Positions 52,464-60,778 of a DNA stretch of 64,000 nt are shown one piece after another. Under the pieces are notes generated by a model. That model did no database searches. It saw nothing but the letters and a program-made list of their open reading frames with translations, and was not told the DNA's origin. This DNA is from PALSA-1353 sp050012375 (lineage in GTDB: Bacteria; Planctomycetota; Phycisphaerae; Tepidisphaerales; Tepidisphaeraceae), in the NCBI GenBank assembly GCA_050012375.1, contig JBEKHH010000025.1, positions 6,075 through 70,074 on the forward strand, given 5' to 3'. Position 1 is the first letter of the stretch. Each line of letters starts with the position of its first letter. Both the position numbers and the translations under genes were made by a program.

Positions 52464-52826
52464 GTGGACCTGGTCGCCGGCGATTTTTATTCCGACCGGC
52501 TGCCCGGCGGCGCCGACCTGGCGTGGCTGAGCGCCATCGTGCATCAGAATTCGCGCCAGCAGAACCGGGAGTTGTTTGCCCGCATTTTCGACGCGCTCCT
52601 CAGCGGCGGTCAGCTCCTCCTCCGCGACTTCCTCATGGAACCTTCGCGGACGGCTCCCGTGGGCGGAGCGTTGTTCGCCGTGAACATGCTCGTGGCGACT
52701 GAGAATGGCGGCACGTACACGTTCGAGGAACTGCGAGACGATTTGGCCGCGGCCGGCTTCGCCGATTTACGGATTCTGCGCCGCGACGATACCATGCATT
52801 GCATCATCGCCGCGCGAAAATCCTGA
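52464..52826 (+). pseudogene. C-terminal fragment of an O-methyltransferase
   Basis: About 120 codons matching the end of a class I small-molecule methyltransferase: VDLVAGDFYSD, IFDALLSGGQLLLRDFLMEP and YTFEELRDDLAAAGFADLRI. The SAM-binding N-terminal part is missing; the frame starts after it and abuts the reversed PagL-like gene. This looks like a gene truncated by rearrangement. It may once have belonged to the lipid cluster. Confidence 0.75.
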
Positions 52827-53060
52827 AATGCCGCGAATCGATCGGCCGCCAATCGCTTCGGCCATCGGTTCGCGTGGCCGGTCGATTCGCCCTGGCGATT
52901 CCCGCGTTAAACCCGTGGCCTGAACACTATCGTTCCGCTTGGCAAGCAGACATCTCGGGCTCGGCCGGTTGCTCGCGTAAGCGCGGATTTTCCGAAATCG
53001 TCGGGGAGGCGTTAGCCTTTTCTAGCGCCAGAACCCTTGGCATGGCGTTCGATGATTGCC

Positions 53061-53456
53061 TCAACGTCGGCCGGATCGTGCGAAACGTCGCTGGCCCAAC
53101 CAAATCAGCGTTTCGATTGCCTCAAGCTGGCAAAAGAAAAAACGATTGTCCCGTTCGGTCTTGTCGTACCAATGCTCCAGCAGTCGCCGCGTCACTCCCG
53201 TAATGCCGGCGTATCCGGCCTCGCGCCATGCCCTCACGCGCGGGCGAATATCGTTCGCCAGCGCCAGCGGGATGAATACACCCGGATCATCATGCGCCCG
53301 TGCGTTCGGTGTCGAAATGAGATACCCCGCCGGCCGTCGGCTTTCCTCCACCATCTCGAACATTTTCACTTCGCGGATGTATTTCCAATACCGCGTCGGC
53401 TCGTCGAATGGCGAGTTGATGATGAGATGGTCAATCTGGAATCGGCGCTTTGCCAT
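53061..53456 (-). pseudogene. Truncated type III-like restriction (res) subunit, N-terminus only
   Basis: About 130 residues that match, from memory, the N-terminal part of a BPTD_3080-type/type III Res protein: MAKRRFQIDHLIINSPFDEP, RRPAGYLISTPNARAHDDPG and the ETLIWL end. It then breaks off; the frame ends RFARSGRR. In another frame the sequence continues as an apparently coding stretch (SHDPADVEAIIERHA) down to 53012, so a deletion/fusion seems to have joined two genes. The helicase and nuclease parts are missing, so no active restriction subunit is made. Confidence 0.65.
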
Positions 53457-53460
53457 CTTG

Positions 53461-54360
53461 TCACGGCTCGTTTTGTTGCTCGTCGCCACCCACCAAACCT
53501 TTGGCGTCAGGGCCATCGAGTTCGAGTTTGGGCGTTGAATCCTTCAACCGCTTTTCCACTTGCTTGATGTGTTCCGCCGGCGGCAGATTTTCCGGCATCG
53601 TGCCGCCAATGCGTTTGATCGCCTCGCGAACTTCCTTGCCAACCTGCAAGTGCGTGTCGATGGCTTTTTGCTGCCCCTTGACGCCTTGTTGCGCCAGCTT
53701 TTCGCGGGTCTGGGTCATGCGAAACTGGTTCGCCGCAAGCTCGGTCGTATCCACGCGGTCCAGTAGATTTTCCCCTTTCGAGATGCCCTTGCGCGCCTTG
53801 ATCTGCTCGCTGCCAATCCCGCCGTACAGTCCTTTGTAGCCGGCATCGTGGAATACGCCGAACATGACATTTTGTACGCCGGCATCCTGCGCAGCACCCG
53901 AGAGGGCCTTGAACTCCTCCTTGACCTGCTTTCGCAATTCCACCCGTTCCTGATCCCGTGCGTACGCATCGGTCAACTCCTGTCGGCGGGTTTGGATCGC
54001 AAAATACTTCTGGGCGAAAGCAATTTCAGGCTTGCGCGGATCGCCATTCTGTGCGATCAGATAGCAGGCAAATCGGGACAGGTGGAAATCCGGGACTTCG
54101 CGGTTGCCGCCTTTGCCGACGGCGATCATCTTGCCAGCGCCGGCAAAATGATGGGCTGGATCGTTACCCGATTGATTACATGAGGTTATGGCGCGCGTGA
54201 TTGCCTCTTCAAAACGCCGCCACTGGCTGTAGCCCAAAAGCACCTGCAAATCACGCGCGCTCCAATATTCCGCCCCATGCGCATTGACCAGCTTCATTTG
54301 CTCAAAGCTCTTGGGCTGCGTCTGCCCGCCCGATGGCATGGGTAACTGTTCATCAGTCAT
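53461..54360 (-). CDS. dinD: DNA damage-inducible protein D (DinD)-like
   Basis: A 299-residue protein of the DinD family: EYWSARDLQVLLGYSQWRRF, DFHLSRFACYLIAQNGDPRK and FAQKYFAIQTRRQELTD are the family hallmarks. DinD is a DNA-damage-inducible inhibitor of RecA function in E. coli. It lies between a mod gene and a broken res gene, a common arrangement in type III-like restriction loci, and ends 4 bp before the res fragment. Confidence 0.9.
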   Translation of the reverse strand: MTDEQLPMPSGGQTQPKSFEQMKLVNAHGAEYWSARDLQVLLGYSQWRRFEEAITRAITSCNQSGNDPAHHFAGAGKMIAVGKGGNREVPDFHLSRFACYLIAQNGDPRKPEIAFAQKYFAIQTRRQELTDAYARDQERVELRKQVKEEFKALSGAAQDAGVQNVMFGVFHDAGYKGLYGGIGSEQIKARKGISKGENLLDRVDTTELAANQFRMTQTREKLAQQGVKGQQKAIDTHLQVGKEVREAIKRIGGTMPENLPPAEHIKQVEKRLKDSTPKLELDGPDAKGLVGGDEQQNEP

Positions 54361-54379
54361 CGCGAATTCCTTTTGTCTC

Positions 54380-56965
54380 TCACTCCAGCCCTACGATTTT
54401 TAGACTCTCGATTCCCCGGTCGTCGATGATCTTTACCCCGATCCGCTTGTGGTCTCCCGCCTCGAACGGCAGCGAAATTGTCCCGCGATAGGCTTCGATG
54501 CGCTCCTCATCAATCTCCGCCTTGAGATTCTTCGCCAGCTTCGCCCAGCCTTCTTTATCGCCGGCCATTGGGAAAAACACCTGACGCGGATACAAGCTCC
54601 GCCCGTCATAATCCGTGTCCAGCATCCACATGGCGATTTTGCTGGTATCGCCCGACTCCACCGTACCCGTGCGGGGGTTGTAGTAATCGAAGCCGTTGAC
54701 TTGCACCTGAAATTTGCCCTTGTCATCACCCTGGGCGATCCGCCGAAGCTCCACGTCCGGCTGGCCCACCAGCCAGAAACTCTCGTTGCTCGCCCGCTTC
54801 TTTTTCAAATCTTCCGTCAGCAGGTCCGTGTTCATCTGAATCTTGAGGAAGGTCATGCCAGCCTTCTCTGGCTTCAATTCATCAATGTCTTTGGCGGCTT
54901 CGGGGTCAAACTGAAACGCCGCGAACAGAATCATGGCCGGCTTGGGATTGAGCGTGCGAGATTCTTCCCATGCCAGTTCCACTTGCTTCTGCTCCAACGG
55001 AGCGTGATCCGGGCCAAAGGAAATGACGACTCGCTTGGGCTTTTCCTCTTTTGTTTCTGCATCAGCGTGCAACCAGCGCGTGCCCGGCAGCGGCTCAACG
55101 CGCGTGAATTCGATTCGCTCCCCTCGCCGGCCGCGCACGCCGGCCTTGAGCAATTCATCCCGCCAATCACGGGCGCGAATTGTCAGGCCCGACCGTGCTA
55201 CCGACTGATCCGCCACCGGCGCTTCTTCAAATGCTCCGACCGGCCTTACAGACGGCGCGGGCACCGCTTCCATGGTAAATGGTCCCGTGACGCGAGCCCT
55301 GGTTGAATCCACGTTAGGTTGGTCATACAGCGTCTCCGGCTCCGCGTATTTCTGAATCGCGGCATCAATCGCACTTTGGCTCATACCGGGCCGAATTTCG
55401 GGATTGTTGGCAATTGATTTAAGCGTGACATGCGGCACCGTTTTCAAGTCGAAGCCACTGCCGACGCCTTCGGTGGGCCGCACCAGTTTGTAGTAGTCGA
55501 ACACCTGCGTCATCAATCGCTGTTTCGCTAGCGCGACTGCGACGCGCGACGTGTCGCATGTAATCCAGCGACGCCCCCAATGTTCAGCGACAACGGCGGT
55601 TGTTCCCGACCCGCACGTGGGATCGAAAACCAAGTCGCCTGGGTCCGTCACGAGGAGCATGCACCGCTGGATCACCAACGGGAGAGTTTGCACTACGTAA
55701 ATCTTCTTTTCACCAAATCCGCTGATGGACAGGTCATCCCATAATTGGTTTACCTCGAAGAAGGGGAAATCCGTAAGGCGGCGCACGTAGCGGAGGGTAT
55801 CCCCAACAGCAACCACCCGATTTGCGCACACCAACCGGTCCATACTTTGTGGTGGTGGCTTGTAGGCGCCGCTGTATCGTTTACCACGGAAGTCATAGTC
55901 GTAAACGGTGTTCCCCTGGGACGTGAGGTTGTCGTGGCTAATTAACTCAGCGTGGTCAGCGGCGAGTAGCTCTTGAGGCGGAAGCTCCTCAATCGTGCCA
56001 TCCGCATTTAATAGGTATCTAAACTGCGTTGCGCCGGCGAGGCCTGGAGTCTTCTCGACGTACAAGCGGCGAAGTTTCAGTAGACTTTTATCCTTCGCAT
56101 ACCAGAGCAAGTAGTCGCCGACCGATGCCAGACCCTCCTTTTTCAACCCGCCGGTCTTTCTGAATAGTATTTGAGAAATGAAATGCGCTTTTCCAAAAAC
56201 CTCGTCAAACAATTCGCGCACGTGGTGTAAGTTCTCATCACTGATTTGCACAAAGCACGATCCACTTTCGTGCAAGAGTTGCTTGGCCAACCAGAGCCGA
56301 TCACGCAAATATGTCAAATAGGAGTGTATTCCAAGCTCCCACGTGTCTCGGAACGCCTTGACCATTTCCGGCTCTTGCGTCAGGTCGTCGTCCCTGCCCT
56401 CCTTAACCTCGCGTTTGTTCACAAAAGGCTGAAAGTTTGAACCGTATTTGATGCCGTATGGCGGGTCGAAATAAACCATCTGTACTTTGCCCGCCATGCC
56501 TTCCTTTTCCAGCAGCGAATTCATCACCAGCAGTGAATCGCCAGCAATGAGGCGGTTGGTCCAGTTATGCGGATGTCGGTAGAAGTCGATGGCGTCCCGC
56601 AGGGGCGGATTCTCGTTAGCCGTCTCAAACAGCGGCAACTGCTGCCCTTTGTAACCGTTGCCGTTCTTGCGGCGCACGGCTTCGATGATCGTGCGCTGGT
56701 CGATCCGCTCGTGAACGTGCAGCGAGACGGTGGGCACGTCAAAGCTGAGCCGCTCGGCCTTGCCGGCCCATTGCAGCGACGGGTCGATGTGCGGATCGTA
56801 AGCGTAGTTTTTTTTCGGCGATTCCGGCGATTCCGTCAGCGGCGTGACCAGCCCCACGGGCGGATTGTTCGCGCGGGTTTTGTCTTTGTGGTCGTACTGC
56901 TCGATCTTCCGCTTCGCCTTTGGCGCTGGGGTGTCCCCAACGGCCTTCGGCTGTCTTTTCGCCAT
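54380..56965 (-). CDS. Type III-like DNA methyltransferase (mod)
   Basis: An 861-residue site-specific DNA methyltransferase, most likely N6-adenine. The catalytic DPPY is in MVYFDPPYGIKYG near residue 165 and the SAM-binding FDPTCGSGTTAVVAE near residue 450, with a long specificity region between and a ~350-residue C-terminal part. ATG 56965 is supported by GGGAG 5 bases upstream; the frame is open to 56992. dinD and a truncated res follow on the same strand, so this methyltransferase now lacks a complete restriction partner in the window. Confidence 0.9.
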   Translation of the reverse strand: MAKRQPKAVGDTPAPKAKRKIEQYDHKDKTRANNPPVGLVTPLTESPESPKKNYAYDPHIDPSLQWAGKAERLSFDVPTVSLHVHERIDQRTIIEAVRRKNGNGYKGQQLPLFETANENPPLRDAIDFYRHPHNWTNRLIAGDSLLVMNSLLEKEGMAGKVQMVYFDPPYGIKYGSNFQPFVNKREVKEGRDDDLTQEPEMVKAFRDTWELGIHSYLTYLRDRLWLAKQLLHESGSCFVQISDENLHHVRELFDEVFGKAHFISQILFRKTGGLKKEGLASVGDYLLWYAKDKSLLKLRRLYVEKTPGLAGATQFRYLLNADGTIEELPPQELLAADHAELISHDNLTSQGNTVYDYDFRGKRYSGAYKPPPQSMDRLVCANRVVAVGDTLRYVRRLTDFPFFEVNQLWDDLSISGFGEKKIYVVQTLPLVIQRCMLLVTDPGDLVFDPTCGSGTTAVVAEHWGRRWITCDTSRVAVALAKQRLMTQVFDYYKLVRPTEGVGSGFDLKTVPHVTLKSIANNPEIRPGMSQSAIDAAIQKYAEPETLYDQPNVDSTRARVTGPFTMEAVPAPSVRPVGAFEEAPVADQSVARSGLTIRARDWRDELLKAGVRGRRGERIEFTRVEPLPGTRWLHADAETKEEKPKRVVISFGPDHAPLEQKQVELAWEESRTLNPKPAMILFAAFQFDPEAAKDIDELKPEKAGMTFLKIQMNTDLLTEDLKKKRASNESFWLVGQPDVELRRIAQGDDKGKFQVQVNGFDYYNPRTGTVESGDTSKIAMWMLDTDYDGRSLYPRQVFFPMAGDKEGWAKLAKNLKAEIDEERIEAYRGTISLPFEAGDHKRIGVKIIDDRGIESLKIVGLE

Positions 56966-57528
56966 GCCCGCTCCCTTTCGGCCAGTCCGCAATCAAGCCA
57001 CCGGGAAGGATACCGCCGGGCGCAGACACACGCCAACGGCGATGAAACAGGCTCGCCAGTTAAGTAAGAAAGTGCTCCTGATTACGGAAATCCCCATCAA
57101 ACCGGCACAACCTGCCGAAGCTTCCGACACGTGCATCGCATCGCCGAATTCCAAAATTTTCCCCTTGCAATCTGAACCGTAGTTAGGTATTAGTTCGGCC
57201 TGATTGGGCAGCGTCGGGTTGTCCCTGCGCACTCCGTCTAGCTGCGTGCTACCATGCAATGCCAAGTGACCAATGACCCCCGATGTAATCGGGACCTTCG
57301 GCAGGGACAAATGACCAATGACGTCCCCTCTTTCTACTCTCAACTTTCCATTGTTCTACCCTCTCGCGACAGAGCGGATTCTTCCGCCCCTCCACTGTTC
57401 AACTGTCTACTGTTCTACTCTCTCGCGAAGCGTACCCCCTCCCCCGCTAAATGGGATATTCTGGGATACATTGTGATATTTTCCAGACTGGAGTCAATTA
57501 AGCCGCCGAAAACGGGCTACACGGGTGA
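56966..57528. other. Intergenic region between mod and guanine deaminase genes
   Basis: 563 bp without a supported gene. It contains the fourth heptamer repeat at 57261-57327. From 57328 to 57440 there is a pyrimidine-rich imperfect tandem stretch with two copies of a TGTTCTAC-(C/T)CTCTCGCGA-like motif about 70 bp apart. Confidence 0.5.
57261..57327. repeat. Heptanucleotide array D with inner hairpin
   Basis: AAGTGAC/CAATGAC units at 57263-57277 and AAATGAC/CAATGAC at 57308-57322 belong to the same heptamer family as arrays A-C. Between them is the hairpin CCCGAT/ATCGGG (57279-57293). GGGAC/GTCCC encloses the second set. Confidence 0.7.
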
Positions 57529-58791
57529 TCAGGGTCCGACGCGCCGGCCGGCGATGAAGACGTGTTCGATCTGCTGGGGACTGATTGTGTAGAGCAGGGC
57601 CGAGATCTGGTGCTGCGGGGGCAGGTCGGCGATCCACTTATGAGGACGGACGACCAGGCAATCGGCGTCGAAACCCACTTCCAGGGATCCGACCCGATCT
57701 GCCATACCCAGGGCATCCGCCGCACCGGCCGTCAGCAACCACCAGGCTTCGGCAGGCGCCGGAGTCTTGGTGGGAGATCGCGGCAGCGAGTGGACCTTGA
57801 TCGCCTTGACGGTTTGCAGAGCCTCAACGGCGACGCGCGGCATGAAGGGCTCGAAACCCCCGGCCACGCTGCTGCCGAGAGCGAGACGGACGCCATCGGC
57901 CCGGTGGGCCAGGTAATCCATCAATCCGCTCTCGCGAAAGAGATTGGCGGTGGGGCAATGGATGAGCGCGGCCCCACGGTCAGCGACGCGGCGCAGTTGT
58001 TCATGTCCCAGAAACACCCCGTGGGCCATCAAGGTCCGCCGGGTGAACAACCCAAACTCTCGGAAGAGGTCGACTTCATCGACCTGCTCGGGGAACTTCT
58101 CGCGGATCACGGTCAACTCTTCCAAAGACTCGGCGATATGGGTCTGAATGTGGCAATCGAGCATCTCGGCCAGAGCGGCGGCGCCGCGCATGAGCCGCTC
58201 GCTACAGCGGATGGAGGCCCTGGGACTGAAGGCGTAGCGGAGACGGCCGTTCTCGGCCCCGTGCCATTTGGCGGCCAGGCTCCGCGAGGCGTCAAGAGCT
58301 TCGTCGGCGACCTGACAGAGCGGTTTCGGCGTGTCGACGTCCTGAAGGGTCATCCCATAGATGGCGCGCAGGCCACGCCGCGCGAAGATCGCGAAGGAAC
58401 TGTCAACTTCCTGGGCAAAGGAACTGCCGAAAGCGGCCACGGTGGTGGTCCCGTTGGCGATGACGCCGGTGACGAACTCCTCGGCCAGGCGCTGGGCCGT
58501 GGCCAGGTCTTGGAAGCGCTCCTCGGCGGGGAAGCCGATCTTCTGTTGCCATTCAAATAGGGAAAACCCGTCAATCCCGCGGCGGTCCCATTGGGGAAGA
58601 TGAAGATGAGCATCGATGAAGCCGGGAAGAATCCAGCAGCCCTCGCCGCCAATTTCGTCGCGGCCGCTGGGGGCTTGGCTGCCGATCTCGGCGATACGGC
58701 CGTCATCGCCGATGCGGAGCATGGCGCCGGGAGTCACCTGGCAGTCAGCAACAGAACGAGGCCGCAGAAGCGTCCCGCGAAGCGTTTGCAT
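57529..58791 (-). CDS. Guanine deaminase-like amidohydrolase
   Basis: A ~420-residue metal-dependent amidohydrolase, probably in purine breakdown (guanine to xanthine and ammonia). ILPGFIDAHLHLPQ carries the HxH metal motif; THIAESLEEL, MAHGVFLGHEQL and LIHCPTANLF follow as in guanine deaminases. The Asp normally found in a GTD(V/I)(A/G)GG motif is replaced: the sequence reads LALGSSVAGGFEPF. Loss of that catalytic/metal residue casts doubt on activity. ATG 58791 (MQTLRG) is used; ATG 58818 is alternative. Confidence 0.8.
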   Translation of the reverse strand: MQTLRGTLLRPRSVADCQVTPGAMLRIGDDGRIAEIGSQAPSGRDEIGGEGCWILPGFIDAHLHLPQWDRRGIDGFSLFEWQQKIGFPAEERFQDLATAQRLAEEFVTGVIANGTTTVAAFGSSFAQEVDSSFAIFARRGLRAIYGMTLQDVDTPKPLCQVADEALDASRSLAAKWHGAENGRLRYAFSPRASIRCSERLMRGAAALAEMLDCHIQTHIAESLEELTVIREKFPEQVDEVDLFREFGLFTRRTLMAHGVFLGHEQLRRVADRGAALIHCPTANLFRESGLMDYLAHRADGVRLALGSSVAGGFEPFMPRVAVEALQTVKAIKVHSLPRSPTKTPAPAEAWWLLTAGAADALGMADRVGSLEVGFDADCLVVRPHKWIADLPPQHQISALLYTISPQQIEHVFIAGRRVGP

Positions 58792-58897
58792 GGCCGCAAA
58801 TTTAGCCTGTGGCACCATACCGGGTCAAACTACATCGGGTTCGCTGTCGGGCTTGAGGACGGGGCGGTGGGCGTGGCAAGGCGTTGGGCATCAGTGG

Positions 58898-59221
58898 TCA
58901 CTTGCCGGACAGCGCGCGATCGAGTTTGAGCAGGGTTTCCCGTCGGGGAATGTGCTTGCCGGACTCGATGCGGCTGATCGTCTCCAGGCGGACGCCGGAG
59001 CGACGGGCCAGTTCGGTTTGTGTCCAGCCACGGCGGATGCGGTCGGTGATCAGATCGCGGGCGATGGAAACGTCAATGGCGGCGCGGGCCGGCACGTTGC
59101 CGTGGGCGTCGGGGCGCGGGCGGGTGGGGAGCATCCCGGCCTTTTCCATTAGACGATCAAAGTCCTTGCGGGAAAGAACGACCAGTTCGTCGTTGGCGAT
59201 GGAAATGGTTTGCAGCGTCAT
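58898..59221 (-). CDS. XRE-family antitoxin
   Basis: A ~107-residue protein with an XRE-type HTH at the C-terminus (RRGWTQTELARRSGVRLETI, then ESGKHIPRRETLLKLDRAL). The start codon at 59221 lies 4 bp after the stop of the RelE-type toxin gene, so the two form one operon with the toxin first, as in HigBA modules. It should neutralise the toxin and repress the operon. Confidence 0.88.
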   Translation of the reverse strand: MTLQTISIANDELVVLSRKDFDRLMEKAGMLPTRPRPDAHGNVPARAAIDVSIARDLITDRIRRGWTQTELARRSGVRLETISRIESGKHIPRRETLLKLDRALSGK

Positions 59222-59225
59222 GATC

Positions 59226-59480
59226 TTAGTCCTCGTAAACGTCTTTACGGTGTTCGATGCGAACGATCCAGACTTCATCGGCCACCACGCGGAACATCAC
59301 GCGGAAGTCGCCGGTGCGGATGCGGTAATGGCCTTTGAGTCCGTGCCGGAGCGGCTTGGCCCCGGAAGCATCCGGCCAATGCTCCAGTCGGTCCACCACA
59401 TCATGCAGACGGTAGCGGATCACGCGTGGAAGCTTCTGCATCTGCCGGTCTGCTTCGGGTGTAAAGACCACTTTGGCCAT
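59226..59480 (-). CDS. RelE/ParE-superfamily toxin
   Basis: An 84-residue toxin-type protein: MAKVVFTPEADRQMQKLPRV, LEHWPDASGAKPLRHGLKGH, YRIRTGDFRVMFRVV and the DEVWIVRIEHRKDVY end match the RelE/ParE fold that cleaves mRNA on the ribosome or acts on gyrase. It directly precedes the XRE antitoxin gene. Three tandem 9-bp repeats lie just before its start. Confidence 0.88.
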   Translation of the reverse strand: MAKVVFTPEADRQMQKLPRVIRYRLHDVVDRLEHWPDASGAKPLRHGLKGHYRIRTGDFRVMFRVVADEVWIVRIEHRKDVYED

Positions 59481-59490
59481 GCGCGTTATC

Positions 59491-59517
59491 GTATCAATAG
59501 TATCAATAGTATCAATT
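59491..59517 (-). promoter_or_regulatory. Triple 9-bp direct repeat before the toxin gene
   Basis: GTATCAATA, GTATCAATA and GTATCAATT lie in tandem, 10 bp upstream of the toxin start. On the coding strand they form TTGATA-16-TACGAT, a possible promoter whose transcript would start next to the ATG. The repeats probably bind the antitoxin-toxin complex. Inferred from position. Confidence 0.55.
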
Positions 59518-59542
59518 ACCGCGCGGGACGCCGGGCTACACA

Positions 59543-59629
59543 GCATCCGCGCTGGCCGCCCATATCGGTGTGTTGAGTAAGACCGTCAACGAGATTTGCC
59601 GGGGCAATCGCGGCTTAACGTGCCAGTGA
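59543..59629 (+). pseudogene. Degraded HigA-like antitoxin fragment
   Basis: A short frame reads ALAAHIGVLSKTVNEICRGN followed by RG and a stop at 59627-59629. This matches the HTH core of HigA-type antitoxins (usually ...xxIGVxxxTINEICRGKRG). Start and ends are lost. It is probably a remnant of a second toxin-antitoxin locus on the opposite strand from the intact one. Confidence 0.6.
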
Positions 59630-59816
59630 TGCAGGCCATGTTGCAACACGCCGCCGCGCCGGTGTGGCGGGCTATGCTTTGCCGCGGATGCTCGGCCTAA
59701 TCGAACTCGCGCCCGTCACCTTGAATCAAGTCTGAATTGCCCCGGGAGCTTGACTCTCCACCGCCCTGTCGGTTAACCATCGGCCAGCGGACGTCGGACC
59801 ATTTGGAGAAACGCAG

Positions 59817-60731
59817 GTGGGATACGACAGCATCGTTTGCGTGAAGCAGGTGCCGGACACTGCCAATGTCACGGGCGAGGCGATGAAGGCGGACGGCACG
59901 GTCAATCGCGGCGCGTTGCCGGCGGTGTTCAATCCGGACGATCTGCACGCGCTCGAAGCGGCGTTGCAAATCCGCGATGGCTTCGGAGGCAGCGTCACGG
60001 TGTTGACCATGGGGCCGCTGGGCGCAACCGAGGCGCTGCGTGAGAGTTTGTACCGGGGCGCCGATCGGGCCATTCTCATCAACGACCGCCGCGCCGCTGC
60101 CAGCGATACCCTGGCCACCAGCTATATCCTCAGCCGGGCGATCCACAAGATCGATCGGTTCGACCTTGTGTTCTGCGGGCGTCAGGCCATCGACGGCGAC
60201 ACGGCCCAGGTGGGGCCGCAACTGGCGGAGAAGCTGGGGATCGCGCAGGTGACTTATTTCGAGCAACTGGTTGATTTGACGGATCGCACCATCCGTGTGC
60301 GGCGCAACGTCGGTAACGGATGGGAGGTGCTGGAGGCGCGGTTGCCGCTGCTGCTCACGGTGTTGGACAGCGCCAACGAGCCGCGTCCGGCGGCCGCCAA
60401 GCGGGTCATGCGATTCAAGCGAGCGCGCTCCCCGGGTGAGATCGGCAACCAAGCGGCCGCGGCGATGCCCACCGCCTCGGCTGCCGAGAAGGAAGCCGAG
60501 CAAGCCCGTCGCAGCGAGCTGCTAAAGGCCGGCGGGTTGCTCATCGAACAGTGGGACCTGGACGACATCAAGGCCGACTTGCAGTGGTGCGGCATGAGCG
60601 GCTCGCCCACCAAGGTACACCGCGTGCAATCCATCGTCCTGACCAAGGAGGGGTTCACGCCGGTGGAGCCCAACGAGAAAGCCGTGCGGCAGATGATCCA
60701 TGAGTTGATCAAGGACCATACCTTGGCATAA
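59817..60731 (+). CDS. etfB: Electron transfer flavoprotein beta subunit
   Basis: A 304-residue subunit of ETF, which carries electrons from acyl-CoA dehydrogenases to the respiratory chain or to bifurcating partners. VCVKQVPDTANVTG, NPDDLHALEAALQIRD, VLTMGP, LFCGRQAIDGDTAQVGPQ (read as LVFCGRQAIDGDTAQVGPQ) are EtfB motifs. GTG 59817 is preceded by GGAGA. The etfA gene and an acyl-CoA dehydrogenase gene follow, forming a three-gene operon. Confidence 0.93.
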   Translation: MGYDSIVCVKQVPDTANVTGEAMKADGTVNRGALPAVFNPDDLHALEAALQIRDGFGGSVTVLTMGPLGATEALRESLYRGADRAILINDRRAAASDTLATSYILSRAIHKIDRFDLVFCGRQAIDGDTAQVGPQLAEKLGIAQVTYFEQLVDLTDRTIRVRRNVGNGWEVLEARLPLLLTVLDSANEPRPAAAKRVMRFKRARSPGEIGNQAAAAMPTASAAEKEAEQARRSELLKAGGLLIEQWDLDDIKADLQWCGMSGSPTKVHRVQSIVLTKEGFTPVEPNEKAVRQMIHELIKDHTLA

Positions 60732-60778
60732 GGGAAACGATTTTCAGCGGTTGTGCCGTAGGGCACACAGGCTTGCCC

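Noticed and set aside
41757..52826. Ladderane biosynthesis cluster
   Set aside because: Radical SAM enzymes and ACPs are shared features, but FabF-type ketosynthase and phytoene desaturase-like genes are absent.
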